Assembly (NCBI RefSeq): GCF_030272705.1
Contig: NZ_JARFYM010000006.1
Location: forward strand, 124,001 to 188,000
DNA length: 64,000 bases
Origin: Rhizobium mayense
GTDB taxonomy: Bacteria; Pseudomonadota; Alphaproteobacteria; Rhizobiales; Rhizobiaceae
Reading direction: 5' to 3'
Below the pieces are notes generated by a model. The model was not told where the DNA came from, did not search any database, and was given only the letters and a program-made list of their open reading frames with translations. This document shows positions 1 through 8,273 of this stretch, piece after piece; the first letter of the stretch is position 1, and each line of letters starts with the position of its first letter. Made by a program: the position numbers and the translations under genes.

Positions 1-577
1 TTTCTACGCCGCGCTGAAGAACGGCACCATGCCGACCGTCAGCTTCCTGAAAGCGCCGGCCTATCAGGACGGCCATGCCGGCTATTCCGATCCGCTCGAC
101 GAGCAGGAATTCGTGACCCAGGTAGTCAATACCGTCCAGAATTCGCCGGATTGGAAGGACACCGCAATCATCGTCCTCTATGACGACTCCGACGGCTGGT
201 ACGACCATGCCCACGCCGTCGTCAATCCGTCGAAGCTCGGCGTCAAGGGCTATGACGTGCTGAACGGCGATAGCTGCTCGACCGGAACCCCGTTGCCGGG
301 CGTCAACGGCCAGCCGGCCCAGGGCCGCTGCGGCTACGGCACGCGCCAGCCGCTGCTGGTCATCTCGCCCTACTCCAAGGTCAACTTTGTCGACCATACT
401 TTGACTGACCAGACCTCAGTGATGCGTTTCATCGAAGACAACTGGATGGGCGGCGAACGCCTCGGCGGCGGCTCGTTCGATGCCATCTCCGGCTCGCTGA
501 ACAACATGTTCGACTGGTCGAAGGGCGATGCGCAGAAGCTGATCCTCGACACGAAGACCGGTAACAGCGCCTCCTAA
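1..577 (+). CDS. Phosphoesterase family protein (acid phosphatase / phospholipase C-like), 3' part
   Basis: C-terminal 191 residues of a protein whose start lies left of the window; the frame is open from base 2. The segment around DDSDGWYDH and the later ISPYSKVNFVDH and SVMRFIEDNW stretches are typical of the C-terminal half of the PF04185 phosphoesterase family (acid phosphatase AcpA and non-haemolytic phospholipase C). These are usually exported enzymes that cleave phosphate esters; the signal peptide would be in the missing part. The di-haem peroxidase gene starts 23 bp downstream, so the two are probably co-transcribed. The family call is good; the substrate cannot be read from this fragment. 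Confidence 0.8.
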   Translation, partial: FYAALKNGTMPTVSFLKAPAYQDGHAGYSDPLDEQEFVTQVVNTVQNSPDWKDTAIIVLYDDSDGWYDHAHAVVNPSKLGVKGYDVLNGDSCSTGTPLPGVNGQPAQGRCGYGTRQPLLVISPYSKVNFVDHTLTDQTSVMRFIEDNWMGGERLGGGSFDAISGSLNNMFDWSKGDAQKLILDTKTGNSAS

Positions 578-600
578 ACCAATAGAATGGGGGATCGAAA

Positions 601-1980
601 ATGTCCTTGAACACGAAGCGCCCTTTCCTCCCCCTGATCGCGCTCGCGAGCATCTCGCTCGCGGGGGCGACCATCGGATTGGCAAGCGAACCGGCCGCCA
701 ATGCCGCTGCAGATACCTATGACGATGCCGCCCCCCTGAGCGCCGTCGCGCAGCTCGGGCAGAAGTTGTTCCACGACCAATCGCTTTCCGGCGGCGGCCA
801 GATGTCCTGCGCCACCTGCCATGATCCCAACAATCACTATGCGCCGGCTAATGATCGCGCCGTGCAATTGGGGGGACCGCATCTCGACCAACCGGGCATC
901 CGCGCTGTCCCGAGCCTCGCCTATAAGATGTCGACGCCTGCCTTCTCCGTCGGCGCGGAAACTGCTGCCGACGAGACGACTGAGGCGGCGCCGATGACCG
1001 AGGCATCCGGCGTAGCGCTTGCCAACGCCCCGGCGACCGTCGCAGGGCCGCTGACGGCGCAGGCCGTCGTCAAGGCCGATTCGAATGCACCCGATCTGGT
1101 GCCGCAGGGCGGCATGTTCTGGGATGGCCGCGTCGATTCGCTGGAGGAACAGGCGCTGCAGCCGATGATCTCGCCTTTCGAGATGGCCAATGCCGATGCA
1201 GCCGTCGTCTATGCCAAGCTCAAGCAGAGTTATGGCAAGGACATTGGCGCCCTTTTCGGCAACAATGTCCTCAACGATCAGGATATGACGATCGCCGAAG
1301 CCGGTTTCGCGCTGGCGCGGTATCAGATCGAAGAACCATCCTTCCACCCATATTCGAGCAAATACGACTATTACCTGCGCGGCAAGGCGACGCTGTCGGA
1401 CGCCGAAATGCGCGGGCTGAAACTGTTCGACGATCCCAACAAGGGCAATTGCGCCTCCTGCCATCTCGACAAGATGACTGGTGACGGACGTATGCCGAAC
1501 TTCACCGATTTCGAATTCGAGGCGCTTGGCGCACCGCGCAATCCGGACATTCCGGCCAATGCCGACCCGCATTATTACGACACCGGCATCTGCGGTCCGC
1601 TGCGCAATGACACCTATTCCGCCCAGCCACAGAATTGCGGGCTGTTCAAGACACCGACGCTGCGCAATGTCGCTACTCGCCGCGTCTTCTTCCACAATGG
1701 CGTCTATCGCTCGCTGGAGGATGTCACTCGCTTCTACGTCAAGCGCGACACCAATCCCGACGAAATCTATCCGAAGGATCCCAGCGGGAAGGCACAGAAA
1801 TACAACGACCTGCCGGCGCAATATCAGGCCAATATCGACGTCATCGACGCGCCAATGAACCGCAAGCTCGGCGATGCGCCGGCTCTGAACGATACCGAGA
1901 TCGCTGATGTCGTCGCGTTTCTGAAAACGCTGACGGACGGTTACGACCCGGCGAAAGATGGGATGAAGGCGGCCAAATAG
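601..1980 (+). CDS. Di-haem cytochrome c peroxidase / MauG-family protein
   Basis: 459 aa with an N-terminal signal peptide (hydrophobic residues 9-25). Two haem c motifs are present: CATCH at 70-74 and CASCH at 284-288. The FWDGR segment near residue 175 is typical of the bacterial cytochrome c peroxidase/MauG family, periplasmic enzymes that reduce H2O2 or carry out high-valent haem oxidations. Odd feature: a stretch of about 50 residues rich in Ala, Thr and Glu (roughly 118-165) sits between the first haem domain and FWDGR and looks like an insertion or linker. It lies 23 bp behind the phosphoesterase gene. True peroxidase versus another oxidase cannot be decided from sequence alone. Confidence 0.88.
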   Translation: MSLNTKRPFLPLIALASISLAGATIGLASEPAANAAADTYDDAAPLSAVAQLGQKLFHDQSLSGGGQMSCATCHDPNNHYAPANDRAVQLGGPHLDQPGIRAVPSLAYKMSTPAFSVGAETAADETTEAAPMTEASGVALANAPATVAGPLTAQAVVKADSNAPDLVPQGGMFWDGRVDSLEEQALQPMISPFEMANADAAVVYAKLKQSYGKDIGALFGNNVLNDQDMTIAEAGFALARYQIEEPSFHPYSSKYDYYLRGKATLSDAEMRGLKLFDDPNKGNCASCHLDKMTGDGRMPNFTDFEFEALGAPRNPDIPANADPHYYDTGICGPLRNDTYSAQPQNCGLFKTPTLRNVATRRVFFHNGVYRSLEDVTRFYVKRDTNPDEIYPKDPSGKAQKYNDLPAQYQANIDVIDAPMNRKLGDAPALNDTEIADVVAFLKTLTDGYDPAKDGMKAAK

Positions 1981-1983
1981 AAA

Positions 1984-2009
1984 CGCCTCCGCCACAACGG
2001 GCGAAGGCG
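1984..2009. terminator. Stem-loop between convergent genes
   Basis: Arms CGCCTCCGCC (1984-1993) and GGCGAAGGCG (2000-2009) pair with one mismatch around a 6-base loop. On the minus strand the stem is followed by TTT. It lies between the convergent cytochrome peroxidase and acetyltransferase genes and could stop transcription from both sides. Confidence 0.5.
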
Positions 2010-2019
2010 GATGAAGACC

Positions 2020-2610
2020 TTAAGCAGCCATGGCGACCGGAGGCTGACCCAGCTTGCGGCCGCTGGCGACGATCATGCCGGCGGCGCCATCCAGCCAACC
2101 ATCCTTGAGTTCGAGCGCGAGGAAACGGTTGCGCTGGAACGGGCCGGGCATGACGAGGTGGCGGGTCTTTTCGGCGAAGAAGCCGAAACGCTCGTAATAA
2201 GGCGCGTCGCCGACAAGCAGGATGGCGCCATGGCCACGCTTCTTGGCTTCGAGGACGGCAGCGCGCATCAGCGCCGAACCGACGCCTTTGCCTGCATGGG
2301 GACAATCAACAGCCAGCGGGCCCAGCAGCAGCGCATCGACCGGGCGGGTTTCACGATCGACGCCAGCCTCGATGTTCCAAAGGCGAACAGTGCCGATGAC
2401 ATGGCCGGCGCGATCGCGGGCGACAAGCGCCAGGCCCTCGGCCGGAACGCGGCCGCGGCGGAGCTTTTCGGACGACTTCTTGCGGCGATCGGCGCCCATG
2501 ACGCGATCGAGCAGATTTTCGCGCGCGACGACGTCGCCTGCATTTTCCAGGTCGAGGGTGAAAGTGGACGGCGCAAAAAATGCGCGGACAGAATCAAGAA
2601 CAGCGGCCAT
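2020..2610 (-). CDS. GNAT family N-acetyltransferase
   Basis: 196 aa. It has the GNAT core: a beta-strand LGPLAVDCPHAGKGVG segment (residues ~95-110) supplying the acetyl-CoA pyrophosphate loop (G-K-G-V-G-S), then LMRAAVLEAKKRG and YYERFGF, as in YhbS-like acetyltransferases. It probably transfers an acetyl group from acetyl-CoA to a small molecule or protein; the substrate is unknown. It lies 95 bp downstream of the decarboxylase gene on the same strand, with a GC-rich stem-loop between them, so it may be a separate unit or receive read-through. Confidence 0.85.
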   Translation of the reverse strand: MAAVLDSVRAFFAPSTFTLDLENAGDVVARENLLDRVMGADRRKKSSEKLRRGRVPAEGLALVARDRAGHVIGTVRLWNIEAGVDRETRPVDALLLGPLAVDCPHAGKGVGSALMRAAVLEAKKRGHGAILLVGDAPYYERFGFFAEKTRHLVMPGPFQRNRFLALELKDGWLDGAAGMIVASGRKLGQPPVAMAA

Positions 2611-2667
2611 CTCGGCCTCCCGTGCCCAATACCGTTATCAGCGGTGGTGACGAACTATTGTGAGGGT

Positions 2668-2694
2668 GCCGCCCCGGCTGGTTACGGGGGCGGC
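2668..2694 (-). terminator. GC-rich stem-loop downstream of the decarboxylase gene
   Basis: GCCGCCCC (2668-2675) and GGGGCGGC (2687-2694) form a perfect 8-bp stem with an 11-base loop. There is no U-tract, so it may be a weak terminator or an mRNA-end stabiliser. Confidence 0.4.
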
Positions 2695-2705
2695 GAGGAC
2701 AAACC

Positions 2706-3839
2706 TTAGATGATGTAAGCCTTCAGAGGGTCGAACCCGTTGAAAGCAACCGCCGAATAGGTGGTGGTATAGGCGCCGGTGCCTTCGATCAGGACCTCGT
2801 CGCCGATGGTGAGCGTCACCGGCAGCGGATAGAGGTTCTTTTCATACAGCACGTCGGCCGAATCGCAGGTCGGGCCGGCAATGACGCAGGGTTCCATCTC
2901 GTCGCCGTCACGCGTCGTGCGGATCGGGTAGCGGATCGCCTCGTCCATGGTTTCGGCGAGACCGCCGAATTTGCCGATGTCGAGGAAGACCCAGCGAGCG
3001 GCATCGTTGTCCGACTTCTTGGAAATCAGGACGACTTCGGCCTTGATCACGCCGGCATTGCCGACCATGCCGCGGCCCGGCTCAATAATCGTATGCGGGA
3101 TCTGGTTGCCGAAATGGGCACGCAGAGACGCAAAGATCGCCTTGCCATAGGCTTCAGCCGAAGGAACGTCGCGCAGGTACTTGGTCGGAAAACCGCCGCC
3201 CATGTTGACCATCTGCAGGTGAATGCCCTGCTTGGCGAGCGAGACGAAGACGCGCTTGGCATCGGCAAGAGCATCGTCCCAGGCATCGACCTTGGTCATT
3301 TGCGAGCCGACGTGGAAAGACACGCCGTAGGATTCCAGACCGAGCTGATGGGCGTAGACGAGAACGTCGACAGCCATCTGCGGGACGCAGCCGAACTTGC
3401 GCGACAGCGGCCATTCGGCGCCTTCGCCATCCGTCAGCACGCGGCAGAACACACGGGCGCCGGGAGCTGCACGGGAAATCTTCTCGACTTCCTCATGGCT
3501 GTCGACGGCGAAGAGGTTGATACCGAGTGCATGCGCACGGGCGATATCGCGCTCCTTCTTGATGGTGTTGCCGAACGAGATGCGGGCAGGCGTCGCACCG
3601 GCATCGAGGGCCATTTCGATTTCAGCGACGGACGCGCAATCGAAGTTGGAGCCCAGGCCTGCGAGCAAGCGCAGCACTTCCGGAGCCGGGTTCGCCTTTA
3701 CGGCATAGTAGATGGCGCTGTCCGGCATGGCGTGACGGAAAGCGTGAAAATTGTCGCGGACGACATCGAGATCAACCACCAGGCAGGGACCGTCCGGACG
3801 TCGGGTAGCGAGAAAGTCGCGAATACGTTGCGTGGTCAT
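2706..3839 (-). CDS. odc: Ornithine/lysine decarboxylase, PLP fold III
   Basis: 377 aa, the usual length for the eukaryotic-like decarboxylases of rhizobia. It converts ornithine to putrescine (some homologues also take lysine to cadaverine) in the cytoplasm. The PLP lysine is K48 in YYAVKANP; a glycine-rich GGGFPTKY, the phosphate-binding EPGRGMV and the catalytic Cys (C325 in GPTCDSADVLYEKN) are all present. I chose the ATG at 3839, preceded by AAAGGGAA, over an in-frame start 51 bp further up that lacks a ribosome site. It has a long leader (see 3840-4248) and its own promoter. A putrescine uptake/oxidation operon also lies in the window at 42.9-48.5 kb. Confidence 0.9.
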   Translation of the reverse strand: MTTQRIRDFLATRRPDGPCLVVDLDVVRDNFHAFRHAMPDSAIYYAVKANPAPEVLRLLAGLGSNFDCASVAEIEMALDAGATPARISFGNTIKKERDIARAHALGINLFAVDSHEEVEKISRAAPGARVFCRVLTDGEGAEWPLSRKFGCVPQMAVDVLVYAHQLGLESYGVSFHVGSQMTKVDAWDDALADAKRVFVSLAKQGIHLQMVNMGGGFPTKYLRDVPSAEAYGKAIFASLRAHFGNQIPHTIIEPGRGMVGNAGVIKAEVVLISKKSDNDAARWVFLDIGKFGGLAETMDEAIRYPIRTTRDGDEMEPCVIAGPTCDSADVLYEKNLYPLPVTLTIGDEVLIEGTGAYTTTYSAVAFNGFDPLKAYII

Positions 3840-4248
3840 GTCAATTCCCTTTTTCAATTCCAAAAGCTCCGGGAAAAACCCAGAGGACAAAGGGCGACGC
3901 TCATTCGCTCAGGTACCAGCCGGTGGAGACCCCGGAACCATGCAAACGCGCGACGCGCAGATAATGAACCAGTGCTGCGAACGCAGCGCGGATTCGGCTT
4001 TGTCTGCCATGGATTGGAGGGAAAATCCCAACCGCACTTCCGGCAATGAAGGTGTGCCTCTTCAGTAACCCCGGCTGATGGAAAGCCGGGAGAGAACAAA
4101 AAGGCCCGCACCGTCGTTGCTTCAGATGTCCTCGCATTTTCCGGTTGGCCGGAATAGCGACTGGAGGGGTTAATTCCAGGTACCTTACCGATTTTCTCAC
4201 CACATCGAGGATCGGCGGACACCCACGGGCACGTGCGACTTTGGGCTG
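3840..4248 (-). ncRNA. Long 5' leader of the decarboxylase gene, candidate speF-type regulatory RNA
   Basis: Between the predicted promoter (4255-4283) and the ATG lie about 410 untranslated bases. The leader contains at least one clear hairpin: CCCGGCT (4070-4076) with AGCCGGG (4084-4090), a 7-bp stem and 7-base loop. Established knowledge: a conserved RNA element named speF (Rfam) lies upstream of ornithine decarboxylase genes in Alphaproteobacteria. Assignment here is inferred from gene context, leader length and structure; I did not match the Rfam consensus. Reading frames of 124 and 142 codons cross the leader but resemble no protein I know. Confidence 0.55.
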
Positions 4249-4254
4249 AACCCG

Positions 4255-4283
4255 AAATAGGAATATTCGCCGCAATAATCAAG
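4255..4283 (-). promoter_or_regulatory. Predicted sigma-70 promoter of the decarboxylase gene
   Basis: On the minus strand CTTGAT (4283-4278), a 17-base spacer, then CTATTT (4260-4255). This fits the rhizobial CTTGAC-N17-CTATAT consensus closely. It places the start of transcription near 4248, which makes the leader about 410 nt. Confidence 0.6.
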
Positions 4284-4313
4284 AATTTTTTTCGCCAGCG
4301 GCCGAAAAAAATA

Positions 4314-4342
4314 ATTGAACAAACCGGCCCAATTTGTTCAAT
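4314..4342. promoter_or_regulatory. Inverted repeat in front of the LysR gene, likely auto-operator
   Basis: ATTGAACAAA (4314-4323) and TTTGTTCAAT (4333-4342) are perfect 10-bp arms separated by 9 bases, ending 29 bp before the LysR start. TTGAAC within it, 17 bases, then TCAATA could be the LysR promoter. LysR regulators commonly bind such interrupted dyads in their own promoters. Confidence 0.55.
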
Positions 4343-4371
4343 AACTTGCGACGGTTAACGAGGGCTTTGCC

Positions 4372-5265
4372 ATGGACACTTTGACCCGGATTCGCGCCTT
4401 TATCGATGTGGTCGAGGCGGAAGGTTTCTCCGCGGCCGCAAGGAAAACCGGGCGCTCCAAGGCGCTGCTTTCCAAATATGTCCGAGAACTGGAGGATGAG
4501 CTTGGCGCTCTCCTGCTCAATCGCACGACCCGGCAATTCTCGATGACCGAGGCGGGCCATACCTACTATCGCACCGCTTCCGACATATTGAAAGAAATCG
4601 ATAATCTCGCCGATCTCGTGCGCGAGAGCAATCAGCAGCTCAAGGGCCGCCTGCGTATCTCCGTGCCGCGCACCTTTGTCGATGCCGATGTCGGGCAGTC
4701 CTTGATCGACTTCGCCAAGGAAAATCCCGACCTCGCGCTGGAGATCGCTGCCGATGACCGATTCGTCGATCTGATCGAGGAAGGCTTCGACGTCGCCGTT
4801 CGCGTCACCAAGCTCGAGGATTCCGGCATGATCGCCCGCAAGATCTCGGATTTCCGCGTTCACATCTGCGCGACCAAGGAGTTTCTTGACCGCTACCCGA
4901 CGCTGGAACATCCCAATGATCTGGCAAATGTCCCCTTTATCGTCGATACCAACAACCGTTCACAGAACAGCATCCGCTTCTTCAATCCGGACAGCACGAC
5001 CTTCAATGTCGCGATCAGCGGCCCGATCGAAGTCAATAGCCCGCACGCCACTCTGCGCGCCGCCCTCTCGGGCCTCGGCGTTGCCGTGGTCCCGGATTTC
5101 ATCGGCCGCAAGGCGATCGCGAGCGGCGAACTACTGACACTGTTCAACGATTACATCCCGACCGACCGCGGCATCTATGCGGTCTACCCGCACCGCCGTT
5201 ATCTCCCGGCCAAGGTGCGCATCTTCGTCGACTACCTGCATAACTGGTTCCGCAAACACAGCTGA
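4372..5265 (+). CDS. LysR family transcriptional regulator
   Basis: 297 aa, normal for the family. Residues 1-60 are the winged helix-turn-helix (FSAAARKTGRSKALLSKYVREL), followed by the linker helix and a periplasmic-binding-like effector domain. It resembles the CrgA/DsdC-like group of single-gene LysR proteins. It is divergent from the decarboxylase gene but separated by that gene's long leader, so it may control itself, the decarboxylase, or the nickel/cobalt pair 66 bp downstream. The effector is unknown. A strong dyad lies in its promoter. Confidence 0.88.
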   Translation: MDTLTRIRAFIDVVEAEGFSAAARKTGRSKALLSKYVRELEDELGALLLNRTTRQFSMTEAGHTYYRTASDILKEIDNLADLVRESNQQLKGRLRISVPRTFVDADVGQSLIDFAKENPDLALEIAADDRFVDLIEEGFDVAVRVTKLEDSGMIARKISDFRVHICATKEFLDRYPTLEHPNDLANVPFIVDTNNRSQNSIRFFNPDSTTFNVAISGPIEVNSPHATLRAALSGLGVAVVPDFIGRKAIASGELLTLFNDYIPTDRGIYAVYPHRRYLPAKVRIFVDYLHNWFRKHS

Positions 5266-5331
5266 GCATTTTAGCTCTGTCGACTGGTCCCAATTCCGTC
5301 TCATTTCCTGACCAGAAATCCAGGTGAATCA

Positions 5332-6012
5332 ATGCTCACGAAGCACATCGGACGCATGAGAAAATCCACCGTTCTCCATATCGCCGCCCTGGGCGGAGGC
5401 CTGTTGCTCGCGCCTGTCGCGGCATCGGCGCATCCGCATATCTTCGTGGAAGCGCGCCTGGAAGTGCTGGCAGGTGCTGACGGCGCGGTGCAGGAGCTGC
5501 GCAATGTCTGGCGCTTCGACGAGGTCTTCTCCTCCTCGGTGCTGATGGATTTCGACAAGAACACCAACCTGAAGCTCGACCCGAATGAGCTCAAGGAAGT
5601 CGGTAAAACAGTGCGCGATTCGCTCGCCGACTACGACTACTACACAAACCTGACGCTCAACGGCAAAGCCATCAAGGTCAACAAGCCAGACGTCATCAAT
5701 GTCGACTACAAGGACGGCCAGCTCCTGATGTTCTTCGCGGTCAAGCCGTCCGAGCCTATGGTGCTGAAGGGCAACAAGCTCAGCTTCGGCATCTACGACC
5801 CGACGCTCTACACCTCGATCGATTTTCCCAGCGACAACGAGCTGGTGACAGAAGGCGACGCCTTCAAAGGCTGCACGCAGAAGGTCGTGCGCCCTGATCC
5901 GGACGAAGTCATCGCCGAAAACAAGGCGACATTGACGGATGCCTTCTTCAACGATCCGACGGGAACGACCATGTCGAAGCTCTTCGCCACGCGGATAGAC
6001 GTCCAATGCTGA
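5332..6012 (+). CDS. DUF1007 family periplasmic protein, partner of the Ni/Co transporter
   Basis: 226 aa. A signal peptide (hydrophobic residues ~15-32, cleavage near AASA-HPH) is followed by the HPHIFVEA start typical of DUF1007, then acidic segments. DUF1007 proteins are routinely encoded next to NicO-type nickel/cobalt permeases and are thought to act as periplasmic accessory or metal-handling proteins. The start at 5332 has an AGGTGA site. The gene overlaps the following permease by 7 bp (ATGCTGA), indicating translational coupling. Confidence 0.85.
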   Translation: MLTKHIGRMRKSTVLHIAALGGGLLLAPVAASAHPHIFVEARLEVLAGADGAVQELRNVWRFDEVFSSSVLMDFDKNTNLKLDPNELKEVGKTVRDSLADYDYYTNLTLNGKAIKVNKPDVINVDYKDGQLLMFFAVKPSEPMVLKGNKLSFGIYDPTLYTSIDFPSDNELVTEGDAFKGCTQKVVRPDPDEVIAENKATLTDAFFNDPTGTTMSKLFATRIDVQC

Positions 6013-7118
6013 CGTCGCGGATATCGAGGCTGCTTCCGGCGGCAGCCCTCGCCTTTCTGGCAGCCGCAAGCCTTGCGCACGCCACGGGATCGCCGCTCGG
6101 CATCGGCACGGCAGAACCGAGCTTCCAGCCGACCGGGGGGCCGCTGGCGCCGATCTTTCTCTATGTAAATTATGAGCAGCAGGCCTTCTATCGGGCGCTC
6201 ACCAAATCCATCGAGGCCATGCGTCAGGATCCTTGGCAACTCTGGACGCTGATCGGCCTCTCCTTCGCTTACGGCATCTTTCACGCCGCCGGCCCCGGCC
6301 ATGGCAAGGCCGTCATCTCTTCCTACATGGTCGCAAACGAGATCGAGCTGAAGCGCGGTATCGTCATCTCGTTTATCTCGGCCTTCATCCAAGGCCTCGT
6401 CGCCGTTCTCGTCGTCGGGGCCGCCTATTTCGTCCTGCGCGGGTCGGGCATCACCATGACGATGGCCACCAATGCTATGGAGATCACCAGCTTCGTCATG
6501 GTGATCATCTTCGGCGGCTGGCTGTTGTTCCGCAAACTACGCTCGATGATCCAAAGCAGGCCGCAACGCCAGGAGGTGCAATTCGCGACGTCGGCCGGCC
6601 CGGTCAGCATGTCGCTTTTCGAAGACGCCTCGAACAGCTCAGGTCCTGTGCAAAAACTCTCCCGCGTCCGCGCGACGCCGCAGACAGGCAACCGGTATAA
6701 TTGCGACGACCCGACACATGATTTGGCCAATGGCATGGTCTGCGAGACCTGCGGCCATTCGCATCTGCCCGATCCGAAAATGCTGGCGAACGAGAAATTC
6801 AGCGTCCGCGAAGCCTGGTCGGCGATCATCACCGTCGGCCTGCGCCCCTGCTCTGGCGCGCTGCTCGTCATGACCTTCTCGATGCTGAACGGGCTCTATC
6901 TCGGCGGTCTGCTGTCCGTTATCGCCATGTCGATCGGCACGGCGTTAACCGTCTCGCTGCTCGCCATCATCGCCGTCTTCGCCAAGGGCACCGCCGTGCA
7001 TTTCACCGGTCGCGGTTCGAAGCTTTCGACATGGGTCGGCAATGGCATCGAAATCCTGGGCGCGTTGCTGGTCATCTGCACCGGCGTCATATTGCTCGGC
7101 GCGTCGCTGCAGACCTGA
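6006..7118 (+). CDS. NicO family nickel/cobalt transporter
   Basis: 370 aa membrane protein. Several hydrophobic segments (about six) surround the family's FHAAGPGHGKAVISSY motif near residues 96-110. A cytoplasmic loop (~210-255) contains CETCGHSHLPDP, a Cys/His cluster able to bind metal, and GLRPCSGALLVM opens the second membrane half. NicO/RcnA proteins move Ni2+ or Co2+, mostly outward in RcnA; import versus export cannot be told here. Together with the DUF1007 gene it forms a two-gene unit. Confidence 0.87.
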   Translation: MLTSRISRLLPAAALAFLAAASLAHATGSPLGIGTAEPSFQPTGGPLAPIFLYVNYEQQAFYRALTKSIEAMRQDPWQLWTLIGLSFAYGIFHAAGPGHGKAVISSYMVANEIELKRGIVISFISAFIQGLVAVLVVGAAYFVLRGSGITMTMATNAMEITSFVMVIIFGGWLLFRKLRSMIQSRPQRQEVQFATSAGPVSMSLFEDASNSSGPVQKLSRVRATPQTGNRYNCDDPTHDLANGMVCETCGHSHLPDPKMLANEKFSVREAWSAIITVGLRPCSGALLVMTFSMLNGLYLGGLLSVIAMSIGTALTVSLLAIIAVFAKGTAVHFTGRGSKLSTWVGNGIEILGALLVICTGVILLGASLQT

Positions 7119-7127
7119 CTTGGTGGA

Positions 7128-7343
7128 TTATCGGTTCTTGCGCCTCTGATAGCGGGCTCTCATCCAGAAGACCAGGAAGAAGGCCAGAATGACCAGGACG
7201 CCGAAGCCGGTGCCGAGCCACGGCGAAACATTGCCGAGCCGGACGATGATATCGGGCATCAAGTACAACAGCGCCATGGCGGCCAGCAAGATAATAGCGG
7301 CCGCGATCGCCGTTGAGCGGGTTTCGCTGTTTTTATCCGTCAA
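7128..7343 (-). CDS. Small two-helix membrane protein, unknown function
   Basis: 71 aa. Two hydrophobic segments (about residues 11-32 and 43-62) are separated by a short loop, with a basic C-terminal end (RARYQRRKNR) that should face the cytoplasm. I do not recognise a family. It is convergent with the Ni/Co transporter gene (9 bp apart) and lies 88 bp downstream of the DUF533 gene on the same strand. Confidence 0.6.
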   Translation of the reverse strand: MTDKNSETRSTAIAAAIILLAAMALLYLMPDIIVRLGNVSPWLGTGFGVLVILAFFLVFWMRARYQRRKNR

Positions 7344-7431
7344 GATGGCTGTTCCTTCGCGCCGCTACTCGTTGTCCGGCGAAGGCTTAGGCCAGCCGCC
7401 CACGAAAGGCAACCGGCCCTTCCGCCGATGA

Positions 7432-8139
7432 TCAGACCTTGGCGCTTGCGACCGTTGCCTCGATATGATCGACCAGCGCATCGGGAAGACCGAGGCGACC
7501 GGCGAGAAGATCGAGATAACCGCGCTCTGCTCGCGAATCCGGCTCGATCGTCAGCCGCGACGCCGTGTAGACCTGCACGCGCTGCTCTTCGGTTTGCGCC
7601 GATGCGACGATGGCGTCGAGATCGACAGGATTGGCAAGCTCGCGCTCGAAAAAAGCTTCCGCTTCCGCACCGACGCCCGCTTCCTGCACCTTGCCGAGAA
7701 TATGCCGGCGCTCCGCATCGTCGATATGCCCATCGGCACGGGCGGCGGCGATCATGGCGCGGACGAGGGAAAGCGCAAAATCATTGCTGGCGCTCGCCGG
7801 CGCGGTACTGAAGCCGGAATTGGAGGGCGGCGGCAGGAATTGCGGCTCCGCCTGCTGGGCAGGTTGCGGCGCCGTCTCCGGTGTGTTGCCCGCCTGATAG
7901 TTCTTGTATGCCTGATAGCCGAGCCCGGCGATGGCGGCGAGGCCACCGAGCGTCAGTACGTTGCCGGTAATCTCGCGGCCTGTCTTCGTACCCAACAGCA
8001 CTCCGGCAATGGCGCTGGTTGCCAAGGGATTGTCCCTGGCAAGATTGATGGCTTCGGTCGCCTTGTCTCTCACGCTTCCCTGCATTCCCGGAACTTGCGA
8101 TCCCAGGAACTGGTCCAGAAGCTTGCGGGCGTCGATCAT
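7432..8139 (-). CDS. DUF533 (YebE/TerB-like) protein
   Basis: 235 aa from the ATG at 8139, which has GGAGG nine bases upstream; the 52 extra codons further up are rejected because they have no ribosome site and run through a repeat. Residues 1-75 are Gly/Ala-rich with a likely membrane-associated segment (TLGGLAAIAGLGYQAYKNY). A Pro/Gln-rich linker follows, then from ~120 a helical TerB-like domain (MIAAARADGHIDDAERRHI) of the kind that carries acidic metal-binding residues. The function of DUF533 proteins is not established. Confidence 0.8.
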   Translation of the reverse strand: MIDARKLLDQFLGSQVPGMQGSVRDKATEAINLARDNPLATSAIAGVLLGTKTGREITGNVLTLGGLAAIAGLGYQAYKNYQAGNTPETAPQPAQQAEPQFLPPPSNSGFSTAPASASNDFALSLVRAMIAAARADGHIDDAERRHILGKVQEAGVGAEAEAFFERELANPVDLDAIVASAQTEEQRVQVYTASRLTIEPDSRAERGYLDLLAGRLGLPDALVDHIEATVASAKV

Positions 8140-8165
8140 CTTGATGGTCCTCCGTCCTTTGCGAA

Positions 8166-8210
8166 GCATGATCCCAAAAAGTGCGCAGCGGTTTTTGGGC
8201 GAGATCATGC
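8166..8210. repeat. Palindromic intergenic repeat (GCATGATC...GATCATGC)
   Basis: GCATGATC (8166-8173) pairs with GATCATGC (8203-8210), and inside it CCAAAAA pairs with TTTTTGG. This layout (a GCATGATC arm, an A/T run, GTGCG.AGCGG in the loop) matches a small dispersed palindrome that I know as frequent in Rhizobiales intergenic regions. A diverged relative lies at 50375-50456. Confidence 0.6.
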
Positions 8211-8273
8211 GAAAACAAAACTGCGAGAGGGAAATAGGAAGAGACGACTGCGAATACAAACCTGCCGAAAAGC

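Noticed and set aside
574..1995. 473-codon frame on the minus strand
   Set aside because: It lies antisense to the clear di-haem peroxidase gene; long antisense frames are expected in GC-rich DNA, and its protein resembles nothing.
3854..4282. 142-codon frame on the minus strand in the decarboxylase leader
   Set aside because: Low-complexity, Pro/Arg/Ser-rich and without a family; it starts upstream of the predicted transcription start. The RNA leader explains the region better.
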